A stretch of DNA of 16,827 nt from an uncultured Eubacteriales bacterium (GCA_958427375.1 CAUABY010000019.1:1-16827); one strand, 5' to 3'; shown: positions 1 through 6,485, counted from the first letter of the stretch. Numbers and translations are program-made. Notes: a model not told the origin generated them from the letters alone.

Positions 1-60
1 CTCTTTCCTCAGGTTTCTTTATTTTGTTCTACCCCAACTATTGACTCAGAGCCAATATTT

Positions 61-1251
61 TTACTTTATCTTGCGCGCTTCCATATAATAACGCTTGTCG
101 CAGGGCTGACCGACTGAGAAGGTCTTACGCGGGAGTATGCCGTTTTCCATGACATAGGAGAAGAGCTCTCCCCGGCCAATGCCGCCGTACAGAAAGCCAA
201 CCGTGCCCGGCTCTGATGCGAGTGCGTACACTGCATCCTCACCGTGTATGTAATCCACCTTGATTTCTGGGTGCGCGGCAGCATAATCATCTATAAAGCG
301 CTGGATTTCTTCCGTCTCAAGGCCGTTGACATACACACTTCCCCGCTCTTTGGCGCTGAGATAGACGACTTTCTTCCCGTCAGCACTGGTGAAAGTATTC
401 TTCAGAGTCTTTATTAAATCAGCAACATCGACATTGAAGAGCACGCGGTAAATCGGCTCAAAATCCACGCCCTCATCATGGATATTTACAAGCTCAGCCA
501 GCGCATACCGCGCCTGCTCCGTGCCAATGAGCGGCGCGGCGGCCTTGGCCGTGGCAAGTGAGTGATTGCCGTCACCGACCGCGAAAAGGAGCTTATCCCC
601 ATCTTCCCCGCTCTCAGCGGCAAGCGCGTTAAGCAGGGTAAAAATACGCTGCTGCTCAGACTTATCAACGAGCCAGCCACGCAAATGCCCGCCACCGAGC
701 ATGAGCTCAAAATCATAGAGCTTTTCAAGCCTATCCGTATCAATGCCCTCAATTATCTCGCGCCGTGCATCGTCCATAAACACCATTATGTGCGGCAGCT
801 CAAGCGGCGCGTCACGCCTTATCTCCACGCGCGGCGGTATGCGCGTGAGAACAGTTCCCTCCGTCGGGCGGATGAGTCCCTTCGCTCCCTGCTCATAGGC
901 ATACTCAGCAAGGTCAAAAGCGCCTACCAAACCATGGCGCACACGGCCGTCGGCAAGCGTGCGCTCAACATAGATAATGGCATCCTCATACTCGGCAAAA
1001 ACTCCGCCGTCCAAATACTCACGCATTTTGGCGTTTATGGACACTATGCGCGCCTCCTTATCGCCGTCTTCAAGATAAACCTCCGGCAGAACGATATTAA
1101 GCGCGCTGGGCGCGTCACCGACGGCGGCATAGGCGCGCTCCCAATAGTCACGCTGAGAGGTATACTGGTCACAGGCGATACAGGCCCAGCTCTCAAAGCC
1201 GGTCTTTGGCAAAAGTATATTCGCTGTAGTAAAGGGGAGCTTAAACGTCAT
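61..1251 (-). CDS. DUF1015 family protein
   Basis: A 396-residue protein of the DUF1015 family, which includes archaeal SerK (a free-serine kinase) and is related to ParB/sulfiredoxin-type folds. The recognisable signatures are the N-terminal ACDQYTSQRDYWE block (residues 26-38), LPEVYL near 55-60, IRPTEGT near 127-133, and the family's glycine-rich GDGNHSLATAK block at 226-236. The length is normal for the family. The biochemical role of the bacterial members is not established. Serine phosphorylation is possible by analogy, but the sequence alone does not show it. The ATG at 1251 follows an AGGAGA ribosome site, and a good sigma-A promoter lies 47-75 bp upstream. It appears to be a single-gene transcript. 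No terminator is visible in the 60 bases between its stop and the window edge. No transmembrane or export signal is visible, so it is probably cytoplasmic. Confidence 0.85.
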   Translation of the reverse strand: MTFKLPFTTANILLPKTGFESWACIACDQYTSQRDYWERAYAAVGDAPSALNIVLPEVYLEDGDKEARIVSINAKMREYLDGGVFAEYEDAIIYVERTLADGRVRHGLVGAFDLAEYAYEQGAKGLIRPTEGTVLTRIPPRVEIRRDAPLELPHIMVFMDDARREIIEGIDTDRLEKLYDFELMLGGGHLRGWLVDKSEQQRIFTLLNALAAESGEDGDKLLFAVGDGNHSLATAKAAAPLIGTEQARYALAELVNIHDEGVDFEPIYRVLFNVDVADLIKTLKNTFTSADGKKVVYLSAKERGSVYVNGLETEEIQRFIDDYAAAHPEIKVDYIHGEDAVYALASEPGTVGFLYGGIGRGELFSYVMENGILPRKTFSVGQPCDKRYYMEARKIK

Positions 1252-1297
1252 AACTATCTCCTATCCGCCGCGCCGGTGCGCGGCAAGTGCTGTTTTG

Positions 1298-1326
1298 ATA
1301 ATATCACTCCCCCGCCGTTTCGTCAA
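1298..1326 (-). promoter_or_regulatory. Sigma-A promoter of the DUF1015 gene
   Basis: On the minus strand a -35 box TTGACG (1326-1321), a 17-bp spacer and a -10 box TATTAT (1303-1298) stand just upstream of the DUF1015 start. The spacer contains GGCGGGGGA, also present in the promoter of the HAD phosphatase gene at 14138-14166. Confidence 0.75.
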
Positions 1327-1382
1327 CGCCGGGATTTATTCGACAGCAAAATCCGCCTTTCTGGACACGGCAATACAGATTT

Positions 1383-1424
1383 TATGCAATTTAGTTTACA
1401 TAACTAATTTTACATAAATATAAA
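1383..1424. repeat. Short array of 14-bp AT-rich units (locus 1)
   Basis: Three consecutive 14-bp units begin at 1383, 1397 and 1411: TATGCAATTTAGTT, TACATAACTAATTT and TACATAAATATAAA. They match the consensus TACRTAATTTARTT of the larger array at 6279-6432, strongly for the first two units and mainly in the TACATAA core for the third. The array lies in the intergenic AT-rich stretch upstream of the DUF1015 promoter. Confidence 0.5.
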
Positions 1425-1467
1425 TGACATACTGTCAAACTATATACAATGTTATTTACTGGAGATA

Positions 1468-1688
1468 TTATTTAACTCTATATTCAGCTATTTTGGTTAC
1501 CAATTCTTCCGCCATAGGAGTTTTCTTGCCGCCGTAAAGTTCTCTCCACTTCCTCTGCACTTTTGGGTCAGAGTTTCTCATACCGATTTTTATCGCTTTT
1601 TTATCTCATAAATTATTTATTCCTCACTTACACCATCACGCTGAGCAATATTTTTTATAGCCCGCTCTGCACTCAATCTGTTTTTCAT
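1468..1688 (-). pseudogene. Small Spo0A C-terminal-domain-like gene, broken by a stop codon and a frameshift
   Basis: Read on the minus strand from an ATG at 1688, the frame gives MKNRLSAERAIKNIAQRDGV, then SEE and an in-frame TAA (1619-1617), then IIYEIKK. After that a one-base loss in a run of A's (near 1601) shifts the frame. The shifted frame continues with AIKIGMRNSDPKVQ, KWRELYGGKKTP and EELVTKIAEYRVK to a TAA at 1468-1470. Restoring one base gives a 73-residue protein. The pattern resembles the small 'Spo0A C-terminal domain' proteins of Clostridia (PF08769-like DNA-binding fold, with a final KPT..E.I..IA block), but this family call rests on pattern memory only. A ribosome-site-like GAGG precedes the ATG. 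It is divergent from the XRE pseudogene at 1805. Two separate lesions make a functional product unlikely, although sequencing error in the A-run could explain one of them. Confidence 0.6.
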
Positions 1689-1723
1689 ATTATTTACCTC
1701 ATTTTATTTTCGTACCGGCATTT

Positions 1724-1787
1724 AGTAAATGTCAATATTGATGCAAGTATAACATATACTTCTTCTTATGACACTCAGTAAATGTCA
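1724..1787. repeat. Paired AGTAAATGTCA repeats in the divergent intergenic region (possible operator)
   Basis: The 11-mer AGTAAATGTCA occurs at 1724-1734 and 1777-1787. The second copy is also the right half of an inverted repeat TGACA-N9-TGTCA (1769-1787). The first copy covers a TTGACA-like -35 box for the minus-strand pseudogene (TGTCAA, 1730-1735). Both copies lie between the two divergent broken genes, where an XRE repressor would usually bind. A third, compact palindrome TGACATACTGTCA lies at 1425-1437. Confidence 0.4.
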
Positions 1788-1804
1788 CGAGGAGGCTGAG
1801 GGGG

Positions 1805-2050
1805 ATGTAGAAAAACAAGGCTGAGGGCGGTTTAAACAACATTTGCGGCGCGAAAATTAAAATCTACCGTGAAGCGTTGCCATCACACCCGTCGCAAAGG
1901 CGATTTGCAGACATGCTTCAGGTTGAGGGCCTTGACATAGATAAAAACGCTGTCCAGCGCATTGAAAGCGGCAGGCGCTTTGTCACCGATATTGAACTGC
2001 GGGTCATTGCACGGGTGCTTAACGTATCTTACAATGAGCTGCTGGATTAA
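1805..2050 (+). pseudogene. XRE-family helix-turn-helix regulator without a usable start
   Basis: The frame that ends at TAA 2048-2050 encodes GLNNICGAKIKIYREALP, then RRFADMLQVEGLDIDKNAVQ, RIESGRRFVTDIELRVIARV and LNVSYNELLD. This is a complete small XRE (Cro/C1-type) DNA-binding domain of the LNNICG.KIK / GLDIDKNA.QRIESG.RFVTDIEL type found in Clostridia. The only upstream ATG in frame (1805, behind a GGAGG/GGGGG ribosome-site-like stretch) is followed at once by a TAG stop (1808-1810). No other ATG occurs in frame until the middle of the helix-turn-helix. A 9-bp direct repeat GGCTGAGGG (1794-1802 and 1819-1827) flanks the lost start and may mark a local duplication. The domain itself has drifted little, so the loss looks recent. 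It shares an intergenic region with the Spo0A-C-like pseudogene. Confidence 0.65.
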
Positions 2051-2108
2051 TAGTGCGTAAACATCTATATTGAAATCAACATACGCAGACAGAAATAAAA
2101 AATAACCT

Positions 2109-2154
2109 AAAAAAGCCGCTGTGGGACTATATGTTTCCTTCAGCGGCTTTTTTA
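2109..2154. terminator. Bidirectional intrinsic terminator
   Basis: A stem GCCGCTG (2115-2121) / CAGCGGC (2141-2147) is flanked by an A-run on the left and a T-run (2148-2153) on the right. It lies after the XRE pseudogene and could stop transcription from either side. Confidence 0.8.
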
Positions 2155-2169
2155 TTGGTGCTTTAGCAG

Positions 2170-2208
2170 CAAAAATTTGTGCGGGCAGTTCTTACGTCCT
2201 GCCCGCAC
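2170..2208 (-). terminator. Terminator of the hydrogenase-like gene
   Basis: A perfect 10-bp stem GTGCGGGCAG (2179-2188) / CTGCCCGCAC (2199-2208) with a 10-nt loop lies just downstream of the minus-strand gene's stop. On the minus strand it is followed by AAATTTTTG, a short U-tract. Confidence 0.75.
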
Positions 2209-2243
2209 GGTGAAAAGAGGTAACATGAAAGAGGAATAGCAAA

Positions 2244-3698
2244 TCAATCCGCCTTCTCCAAGGCTTTTGATGTGACAAAGCCATCAAACTCCTCAGCGGC
2301 TATATTCAAAGACTCGGTTATGCTCTTTACCTTGGACTTATTGCCAAAGGAGTCGACCTTGACACGGTTGGCCGCGTTGTGAATCATATTGCCGGCACCA
2401 TTTATGCAGCCGCCGATGCAGGCCATGCCCTCAATAAAGTTCGCGTCAAGCTTACCTTTTGAGGCTTTCATCAGGGTCAGCCTGCAATTTTCCAAGCCGT
2501 CACAGGCGACAGGCTTAAGGTCAAAATTACTGCCGAGCTCCTGCAGAGCCTCCGCCGCCGCTGTCGCAAGGCCGCCGCTGTGCGCAAAGATGCGCCCGTA
2601 ATAGGAAGCGTCCTCCAAGGGGCTGTCCTCCATGGTCTCTATATCCAAGTCCTTGCTGTCAAAGAGCGCCTGAAGCTCCTCAAAGGTTATGACGCAGTCA
2701 ACATACTCATGCACTTCTTCTTTCTGGAACTCGCCCTTTTTAGCGGTGCATGGGCCGATAAACACAGTCTTTGCCGCAGGGTCAAGCTCCTTTATATGCT
2801 TGGCGATAGTTGCCATAGGCGAAAGATTGGAGGATATATACTCCTCAAGGTCGGGGAACTCATTTTTAATAAATCTGACAAAGGCCGGGCAGCAGGAGCT
2901 TGTCAAAAAGCCCTTTTCCGCCAGCTCCTGCGCCTCGGAATACGCGACCATATCCGCGCCCAGGGCAGCCTCAACCACCTTGCAGAAGCCGAGCGCTTCA
3001 ATACCGCTGACAATCTGGCCGAGGCGGGCATAACTGAACTGCGCCGCTATTGCCGGGGCGACAATCGCATAGACGCGCTCGCCGTTTTTAATCATGTTGA
3101 TAACATTGACAATGAAAGATTTATCCTGCAAAGCGCCGAATGGGCACTGATACACGCAGGCGCCGCAGGAGACGCACTTTCCATTATCAATCCGCACTGA
3201 GCCGTCCTCATTCATATTGATAGCGCCGGTTTTGCATGCGTTCTGGCAGGGGCGCTTATGGTCATGTATGGCGCCATAGGGGCAGGCCTTGGCACAGAGG
3301 CCGCAGTTGACGCACTTGCTCTTATCTATATGCGCGTGATGATAGCCGTCATGCGAGATTGCGCCCTTTGGACACACATCCTCACAGCGATGCGCGATAC
3401 ATCCGCGGCACTCATCCGAGACCATGAAACCGCCGGTCGGGCATTCCTCACAGGCTATGTCTATGGTTTCGATTACGTTGGGGTTGTTCTTATCGCCGCC
3501 AGTGGCGATTTTGACACGCTCTGAAAGGATTGCGCGCTCTTTATACACACAGCAGCGCATGGTAGGCGTTTTACCGGGAATTATCTCCTTGGGAATATCA
3601 AGAACGCTCTCATACAAATCTCCATCCCAAGCGTGCTTGGCAACACTGCGCAAAACCTTATACTTAAGATGCTGTACCTTCGTGTCAAACTTATACAT
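2244..3698 (-). CDS. [FeFe] hydrogenase-like iron-sulfur protein (probable group B, monomeric)
   Basis: A 484-residue protein with an N-terminal set of [4Fe-4S] ferredoxin motifs and a C-terminal H-cluster domain. The ferredoxin part shows C97xxC100xxxxC105xxxC109P, C129VNCGLCAKAC139P, C151QNAC155 and C175VSCGACVYQC185P, with extra cysteines at 49-50 and 83/86. The three H-cluster signatures are present in variant form: TSSCCPAFV (266-274, L1), IGPCTAKKGE (314-323, L2) and EGMACIGGCINGAGN (423-437, L3). Thus the four cluster-ligating cysteines (C270, C317, C427, C431) and the proton-relay cysteine C269 are kept. The variants (TSSCCPAF instead of TSCCPGW, IGPC instead of MPC) resemble group B enzymes of anaerobic Firmicutes. 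The expected activity is ferredoxin-linked proton reduction or hydrogen oxidation in the cytoplasm. No HydE/F/G maturases or partner subunits lie nearby. An electron-transfer or sensing role without hydrogen turnover cannot be excluded. It is transcribed alone between its own promoter and terminator. Confidence 0.85.
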   Translation of the reverse strand: MYKFDTKVQHLKYKVLRSVAKHAWDGDLYESVLDIPKEIIPGKTPTMRCCVYKERAILSERVKIATGGDKNNPNVIETIDIACEECPTGGFMVSDECRGCIAHRCEDVCPKGAISHDGYHHAHIDKSKCVNCGLCAKACPYGAIHDHKRPCQNACKTGAINMNEDGSVRIDNGKCVSCGACVYQCPFGALQDKSFIVNVINMIKNGERVYAIVAPAIAAQFSYARLGQIVSGIEALGFCKVVEAALGADMVAYSEAQELAEKGFLTSSCCPAFVRFIKNEFPDLEEYISSNLSPMATIAKHIKELDPAAKTVFIGPCTAKKGEFQKEEVHEYVDCVITFEELQALFDSKDLDIETMEDSPLEDASYYGRIFAHSGGLATAAAEALQELGSNFDLKPVACDGLENCRLTLMKASKGKLDANFIEGMACIGGCINGAGNMIHNAANRVKVDSFGNKSKVKSITESLNIAAEEFDGFVTSKALEKAD

Positions 3699-3786
3699 GC
3701 TTACTCTCCCTTTTGCAGTATCTCTTTTTCTCCGCGCCGTAGCGCGTGGCGTTAAACACCTATGCCACCGCAGATTTTACGCATGT

Positions 3787-3815
3787 ATTATAATTCACGC
3801 CGCCGCACTTGTCAA
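3787..3815 (-). promoter_or_regulatory. Consensus sigma-A promoter of the hydrogenase-like gene
   Basis: Minus-strand TTGACA (3815-3810), a 17-bp spacer and TATAAT (3792-3787) match the consensus at all twelve positions. The predicted start leaves an untranslated leader of about 80 nt, ending with an AAGGGAG ribosome site before the ATG at 3698. Confidence 0.85.
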
Positions 3816-3884
3816 CAATTTATCATATATTTTCTGTCATTACCTGTTATTTATATCATTTCAGCTTTTGAGATAATTTAACTC

Positions 3885-3913
3885 TTGATTTTGTCTTAAT
3901 AAGATATTATAAT
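3885..3913 (+). promoter_or_regulatory. Promoter of the UmuC-YolD-repressor operon
   Basis: TTGATT (3885-3890), a 17-bp spacer and TATAAT (3908-3913) precede the polymerase gene by 30 bp. The -10 box lies inside the inverted repeat annotated at 3901-3928. Confidence 0.75.
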
Positions 3914-3928
3914 ATAGCCAAATATCTT
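3901..3928. promoter_or_regulatory. Inverted repeat across the -10 region (candidate operator for the LexA-like repressor)
   Basis: AAGATATT (3901-3908) and AATATCTT (3921-3928) form a perfect 8-bp inverted repeat whose half-sites are 20 bp apart centre to centre, about two helical turns. It spans the -10 box and the expected start site, where a dimeric repressor would block transcription. The obvious candidate is the third gene of the same operon. No canonical GAAC-N4-GTTC LexA box is visible here. Confidence 0.5.
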
Positions 3929-3942
3929 GAGGGGATGGCGAA

Positions 3943-5205
3943 ATGGCTAAAAAACGAACTTACATGTCATTTGACCTTAAGTCGTTCTATGCCTCTGTTG
4001 AGTGTGTGGAGCGCGGGCTTGACCCGTTCACAACCAATTTAATAGTAGCCGACCCCTCGCGCGGTGAGCGGACAATCTGTCTCGCCGCGACACCCGCAAT
4101 AAAGGCGCTGGGTGTGAAAAGCCGCTGCCGCGTATACGAGATTCCCACGGGCATCGAGTACATCATGGCTCCGCCGCGCATGCAGTTATACATCGACTAC
4201 TCGGTGAAAATTTACGGCATATATCTGAAGTACGCGGCTCAGGAGGATATTCACATCTACTCCATTGACGAGATTTTTATGGACACGACAAACTACATGG
4301 GCGCGCGCGGGCTGACGCCGAGGGAATTTGCCAAAGACGTTATGCGCGATATATATGAGGCTACCGGCATCACCGCCACCTGCGGGATAGGCTCAAACCT
4401 CTACCTTGCCAAAGTCGCGCTGGACATTATCGCCAAGCACTCCCCCGATTTTATAGGTGAGCTGGAAGAGGAGACTTACCGTGAAAAGCTGTGGAATTAT
4501 CTGCCGCTGAGAGATTTCTGGCGCGTCAGCAATGGTACTGTCAACCGCCTTGCCGCCATGGGTATACGCACGATGCGCGAAATCACGCAGGCGGATGAGG
4601 CGCTTTTATACAAGACTTTTGGTGTGGACGCACAGCTTTTAATCGACCACGCATGGGGGCGCGAGAGCACGACGATTGCCGACATAAAGGCGTACACGCC
4701 GCAGAGCAGCTCCATATCCACCGGGCAGGTGCTTCACGAGGGTTATGGAGTCAGCGGCGCGCGGCTGCTTATATTGGAGATGGCGGAGCTTCTCAGTCTT
4801 GACCTCGTGCGTGACGGTATGGCCGCCGGGGGCGTGAACATATCTCTGGGCTACTCTTACTCCGCCGATGTGCCGCCCGCGCATGGCAGCTTTATGTTCC
4901 CCGCCCCAACAAGCTCAACGCGCAGGCTTTTGGAATACACCGGCGCGCTTTATGATCGCGTGGCCGTACGAGACAGCAATGTGTACCGGCTCACAATCTG
5001 CTTTGACCGCCTTGTGCCGGAGGCGAGCCTGCAGTACGACATGTTCTCCTCCTCCGACACGCAGGACAGGGAGCGCCGCCTGCAAAACACCCTCATCGAC
5101 ATCAAGCAGAAGTACGGCAAAAATGGTATATTCAAAGGTATGAACCTGCTCGAAGGTGCCAAAACCATTGAGCGCAACGCACAGATTGGAGGTCACAAGG
5201 CATGA
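3943..5205 (+). CDS. Y-family DNA polymerase (UmuC/UvrX-type, error-prone)
   Basis: A 420-residue translesion polymerase that copies past damaged DNA bases. Palm-domain signatures are FDLKSFYASVE (10-20; catalytic Asp11, probable steric-gate Tyr16) and YSIDEIFMD (106-114; catalytic Asp109 and Glu110). TCGIGSNLYLAK (146-157) and the FWRVSNGTVNRLAAMGI helix-hairpin-helix region (192-208) follow. QYDMF (364-368) near the C-terminus fits a beta-clamp-binding motif, and the protein ends in the family's GMNLLEGAKT...IGGHKA tail. Length is typical of Firmicutes UmuC/UvrX-type proteins. The ATG at 3943 follows AGGGG at 3930-3934. An ATG at 3935 is in another frame. The gene overlaps the next one by four bases (ATGA), so translation is probably coupled. 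Expression is likely controlled by the repressor encoded two genes downstream. Confidence 0.93.
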   Translation: MAKKRTYMSFDLKSFYASVECVERGLDPFTTNLIVADPSRGERTICLAATPAIKALGVKSRCRVYEIPTGIEYIMAPPRMQLYIDYSVKIYGIYLKYAAQEDIHIYSIDEIFMDTTNYMGARGLTPREFAKDVMRDIYEATGITATCGIGSNLYLAKVALDIIAKHSPDFIGELEEETYREKLWNYLPLRDFWRVSNGTVNRLAAMGIRTMREITQADEALLYKTFGVDAQLLIDHAWGRESTTIADIKAYTPQSSSISTGQVLHEGYGVSGARLLILEMAELLSLDLVRDGMAAGGVNISLGYSYSADVPPAHGSFMFPAPTSSTRRLLEYTGALYDRVAVRDSNVYRLTICFDRLVPEASLQYDMFSSSDTQDRERRLQNTLIDIKQKYGKNGIFKGMNLLEGAKTIERNAQIGGHKA

Positions 5206-5516
5206 TGACAGGGGCTGACAGGGCTAAGCAGTTTATGTCCTTTTCCGCTCTGAAAGGCTTTGAAACTGCCGTAAAGATTCAGGAAAATGTACGTGAAGAG
5301 CGTGTTTATCTCGCCGAGGACGCACAGCAGGAATTGAATTTGAAGCTGCACACCCTTGAATACGGCGATATGGTGACAGCCGAATACTACCGCGGCGGGC
5401 GCTATGTGCTCGCGCGCGGGGAGCTAAAGAAAATTGACATGGATGCGCGCCGCCTTATCCTCGGTGAGACGCGTATACCGATAGACGATTTGAAAGATAT
5501 ATACAGGGAGGCTTAG
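5202..5516 (+). CDS. YolD-like protein
   Basis: A 104-residue protein of the YolD-like family (PF08863), recognised by DRAKQFMSFSALKGF near the N-terminus (6-20), followed by an acidic/basic helical stretch and a beta-rich C-terminal half. YolD-like genes regularly lie next to Y-family polymerase genes in Firmicutes and their plasmids and phages, and are thought to act as small accessory or UmuD-like partners. The molecular role is not firmly established. Here the start overlaps the polymerase stop by 4 nt, and the stop is 2 nt before the repressor ATG. A second ATG follows at once (5205), so the exact first residue is uncertain. No signal peptide or membrane segment is visible. Confidence 0.88.
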   Translation: MMTGADRAKQFMSFSALKGFETAVKIQENVREERVYLAEDAQQELNLKLHTLEYGDMVTAEYYRGGRYVLARGELKKIDMDARRLILGETRIPIDDLKDIYREA

Positions 5517-5518
5517 GA

Positions 5519-6211
5519 ATGGATATTGGCAAAACAATCGCCGCGGCGCGGCGCGAGATGGGGCTTAATCAGGCGCAGCTTGCCGCGCGGCTGACTATGC
5601 TGGGCGTAAACGTGACAAATCAGGCCGTGTGCAAATGGGAAAACGGCGCGAGCCTGCCCAACGCGCGGCAGTTCATGGTGCTGTGCGCCGCGCTTGGCAT
5701 AGATGACGTGCTGGGTGAATTTACGGACGGTAAATACGGCGCATACGCAGGTCTGAACGCCGAGGGGCGGCGAAAGCTCAGCGAGTACAAGACTCTGCTT
5801 ATCGACAGCGGTCATTATAGGCTGCATCGCGAGATAGAGCGCGCCGCTGTGCGCACACTGCCGCTGTACTCCCTCGCCGTTTCCGCCGGCACAGGGCAGT
5901 TTCTGGATGGGGAAAACTACGAGATGGTCGAGGTCGGCGCGGAGGTGCCTGATGGCTCTAACTTCGGCGTGCGCGTGGCCGGTGACAGTATGGAGCCGCG
6001 TTATCACGACGGGCAAATTATATGGGTGCGCCAGCAGCGCAGTTTGATGACCGGAGAGATAGGCATATTCCTGTACGATGGATGTGCCTACCTGAAAGAG
6101 CTCGTCGCCGGGGATGAGACGCTCGCTCTGCATTCGTTAAACCCGCGGTATGCCGATATCATTATCTCGCCTGAACTCCCCCTGCGCGTGCTCGGCAAGG
6201 TTTTGACCTGA
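5519..6211 (+). CDS. XRE/S24 LexA-like self-cleaving repressor
   Basis: A 230-residue repressor with an N-terminal XRE helix-turn-helix (about 4-62, with NQAVCKWENGASLPNAR as recognition region) and a C-terminal S24 peptidase domain. The S24 catalytic pair is visible: Ser157 in AGDSMEP and Lys193 in AYLKEL, 36 residues apart as in LexA/UmuD. An Ala123-Gly124 bond in VSAGTGQFLD is in the expected position for RecA-stimulated self-cleavage. The architecture matches HdiR/CI-type damage-responsive repressors rather than classical winged-helix LexA. As last gene of the polymerase-YolD operon, it probably represses that operon, binding the inverted repeat at 3901-3928, and releases it on DNA damage. 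This is inference from domain and context. The cleaved C-terminal half could also serve as a UmuD'-like partner for the polymerase, since no separate umuD is present. Confidence 0.9.
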   Translation: MDIGKTIAAARREMGLNQAQLAARLTMLGVNVTNQAVCKWENGASLPNARQFMVLCAALGIDDVLGEFTDGKYGAYAGLNAEGRRKLSEYKTLLIDSGHYRLHREIERAAVRTLPLYSLAVSAGTGQFLDGENYEMVEVGAEVPDGSNFGVRVAGDSMEPRYHDGQIIWVRQQRSLMTGEIGIFLYDGCAYLKELVAGDETLALHSLNPRYADIIISPELPLRVLGKVLT

Positions 6212-6245
6212 AATTTTGCGCGGGCGGCCTGCCCCGTCATGGGTG

Positions 6246-6275
6246 CAGCGCATCACGAGCGCTGTTTGTTTGTTA
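6246..6275 (+). terminator. Probable terminator of the UmuC-YolD-repressor operon
   Basis: CAGCGC (6246-6251) and GCGCTG (6259-6264) form a 6-bp stem with a 7-nt loop, followed by the T-rich TTTGTTTGTT. It lies 35 bp after the repressor stop. Confidence 0.6.
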
Positions 6276-6278
6276 ATT

Positions 6279-6432
6279 TACATAATCAAAGCTACGTAAT
6301 TCTATAAACATAAATCAGTTTACATAATTTAATATACGTAATCTTGTTTACGTATTTTAGTTTTCATATTTTAATAGACGTAATATCAAGAACATAATAT
6401 CGTTAACTTAATATAATTAACGTAATATATAA
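6279..6432. repeat. Tandem array of eleven 14-bp AT-rich units (locus 2)
   Basis: Units start at exact 14-base intervals: 6279, 6293, 6307, 6321, 6335, 6349, 6363, 6377, 6391, 6405 and 6419. Each begins with a variant of TACRTAAT (for example TACATAAT at 6279 and 6321, TACGTAAT at 6293 and 6335, AACATAAT at 6391, AACGTAAT at 6419), followed by a looser TTARTT-like six bases. The approximate consensus is TACRTAATTTARTT. The unit at 6363 is the most decayed. No reading frame or hairpin-rich RNA explains it. It fills the gap between the repressor operon's terminator and the sigma-factor promoter, ending about 53 bp before the -35 box. A related three-unit array lies at 1383-1424. Confidence 0.8.
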
Positions 6433-6485
6433 TAGTATTTTGCCCATATACGCTCCGCTTGTACGGAATATGTTTACAAAAATGT

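Noticed and set aside
562..1407. Long plus-strand open frame of 281 codons opposite the DUF1015 gene
   Set aside because: It is the antisense shadow of a clear DUF1015 gene, with no recognisable domain and no ribosome site.
1468..2050. Stop-codon recoding (TAG/TAA read as amino acids)
   Set aside because: One gene also carries a frameshift, and neighbouring genes use TAA, TAG and TGA as ordinary stops, so decay is simpler.
2580..3200. 206-codon plus-strand frame opposite the hydrogenase-like gene
   Set aside because: It is antisense to a gene with complete iron-sulfur and H-cluster motifs, and its protein shows no family features.
5513..6133. 206-codon minus-strand frame opposite the LexA-like repressor
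   Set aside because: The plus-strand gene has intact HTH and S24 motifs, so the minus frame is a GC-rich shadow.
6279..6432. CRISPR array
   Set aside because: Units are only 14 bp with degenerate cores and no unique spacers of 30 bp or so, and no cas genes are present.
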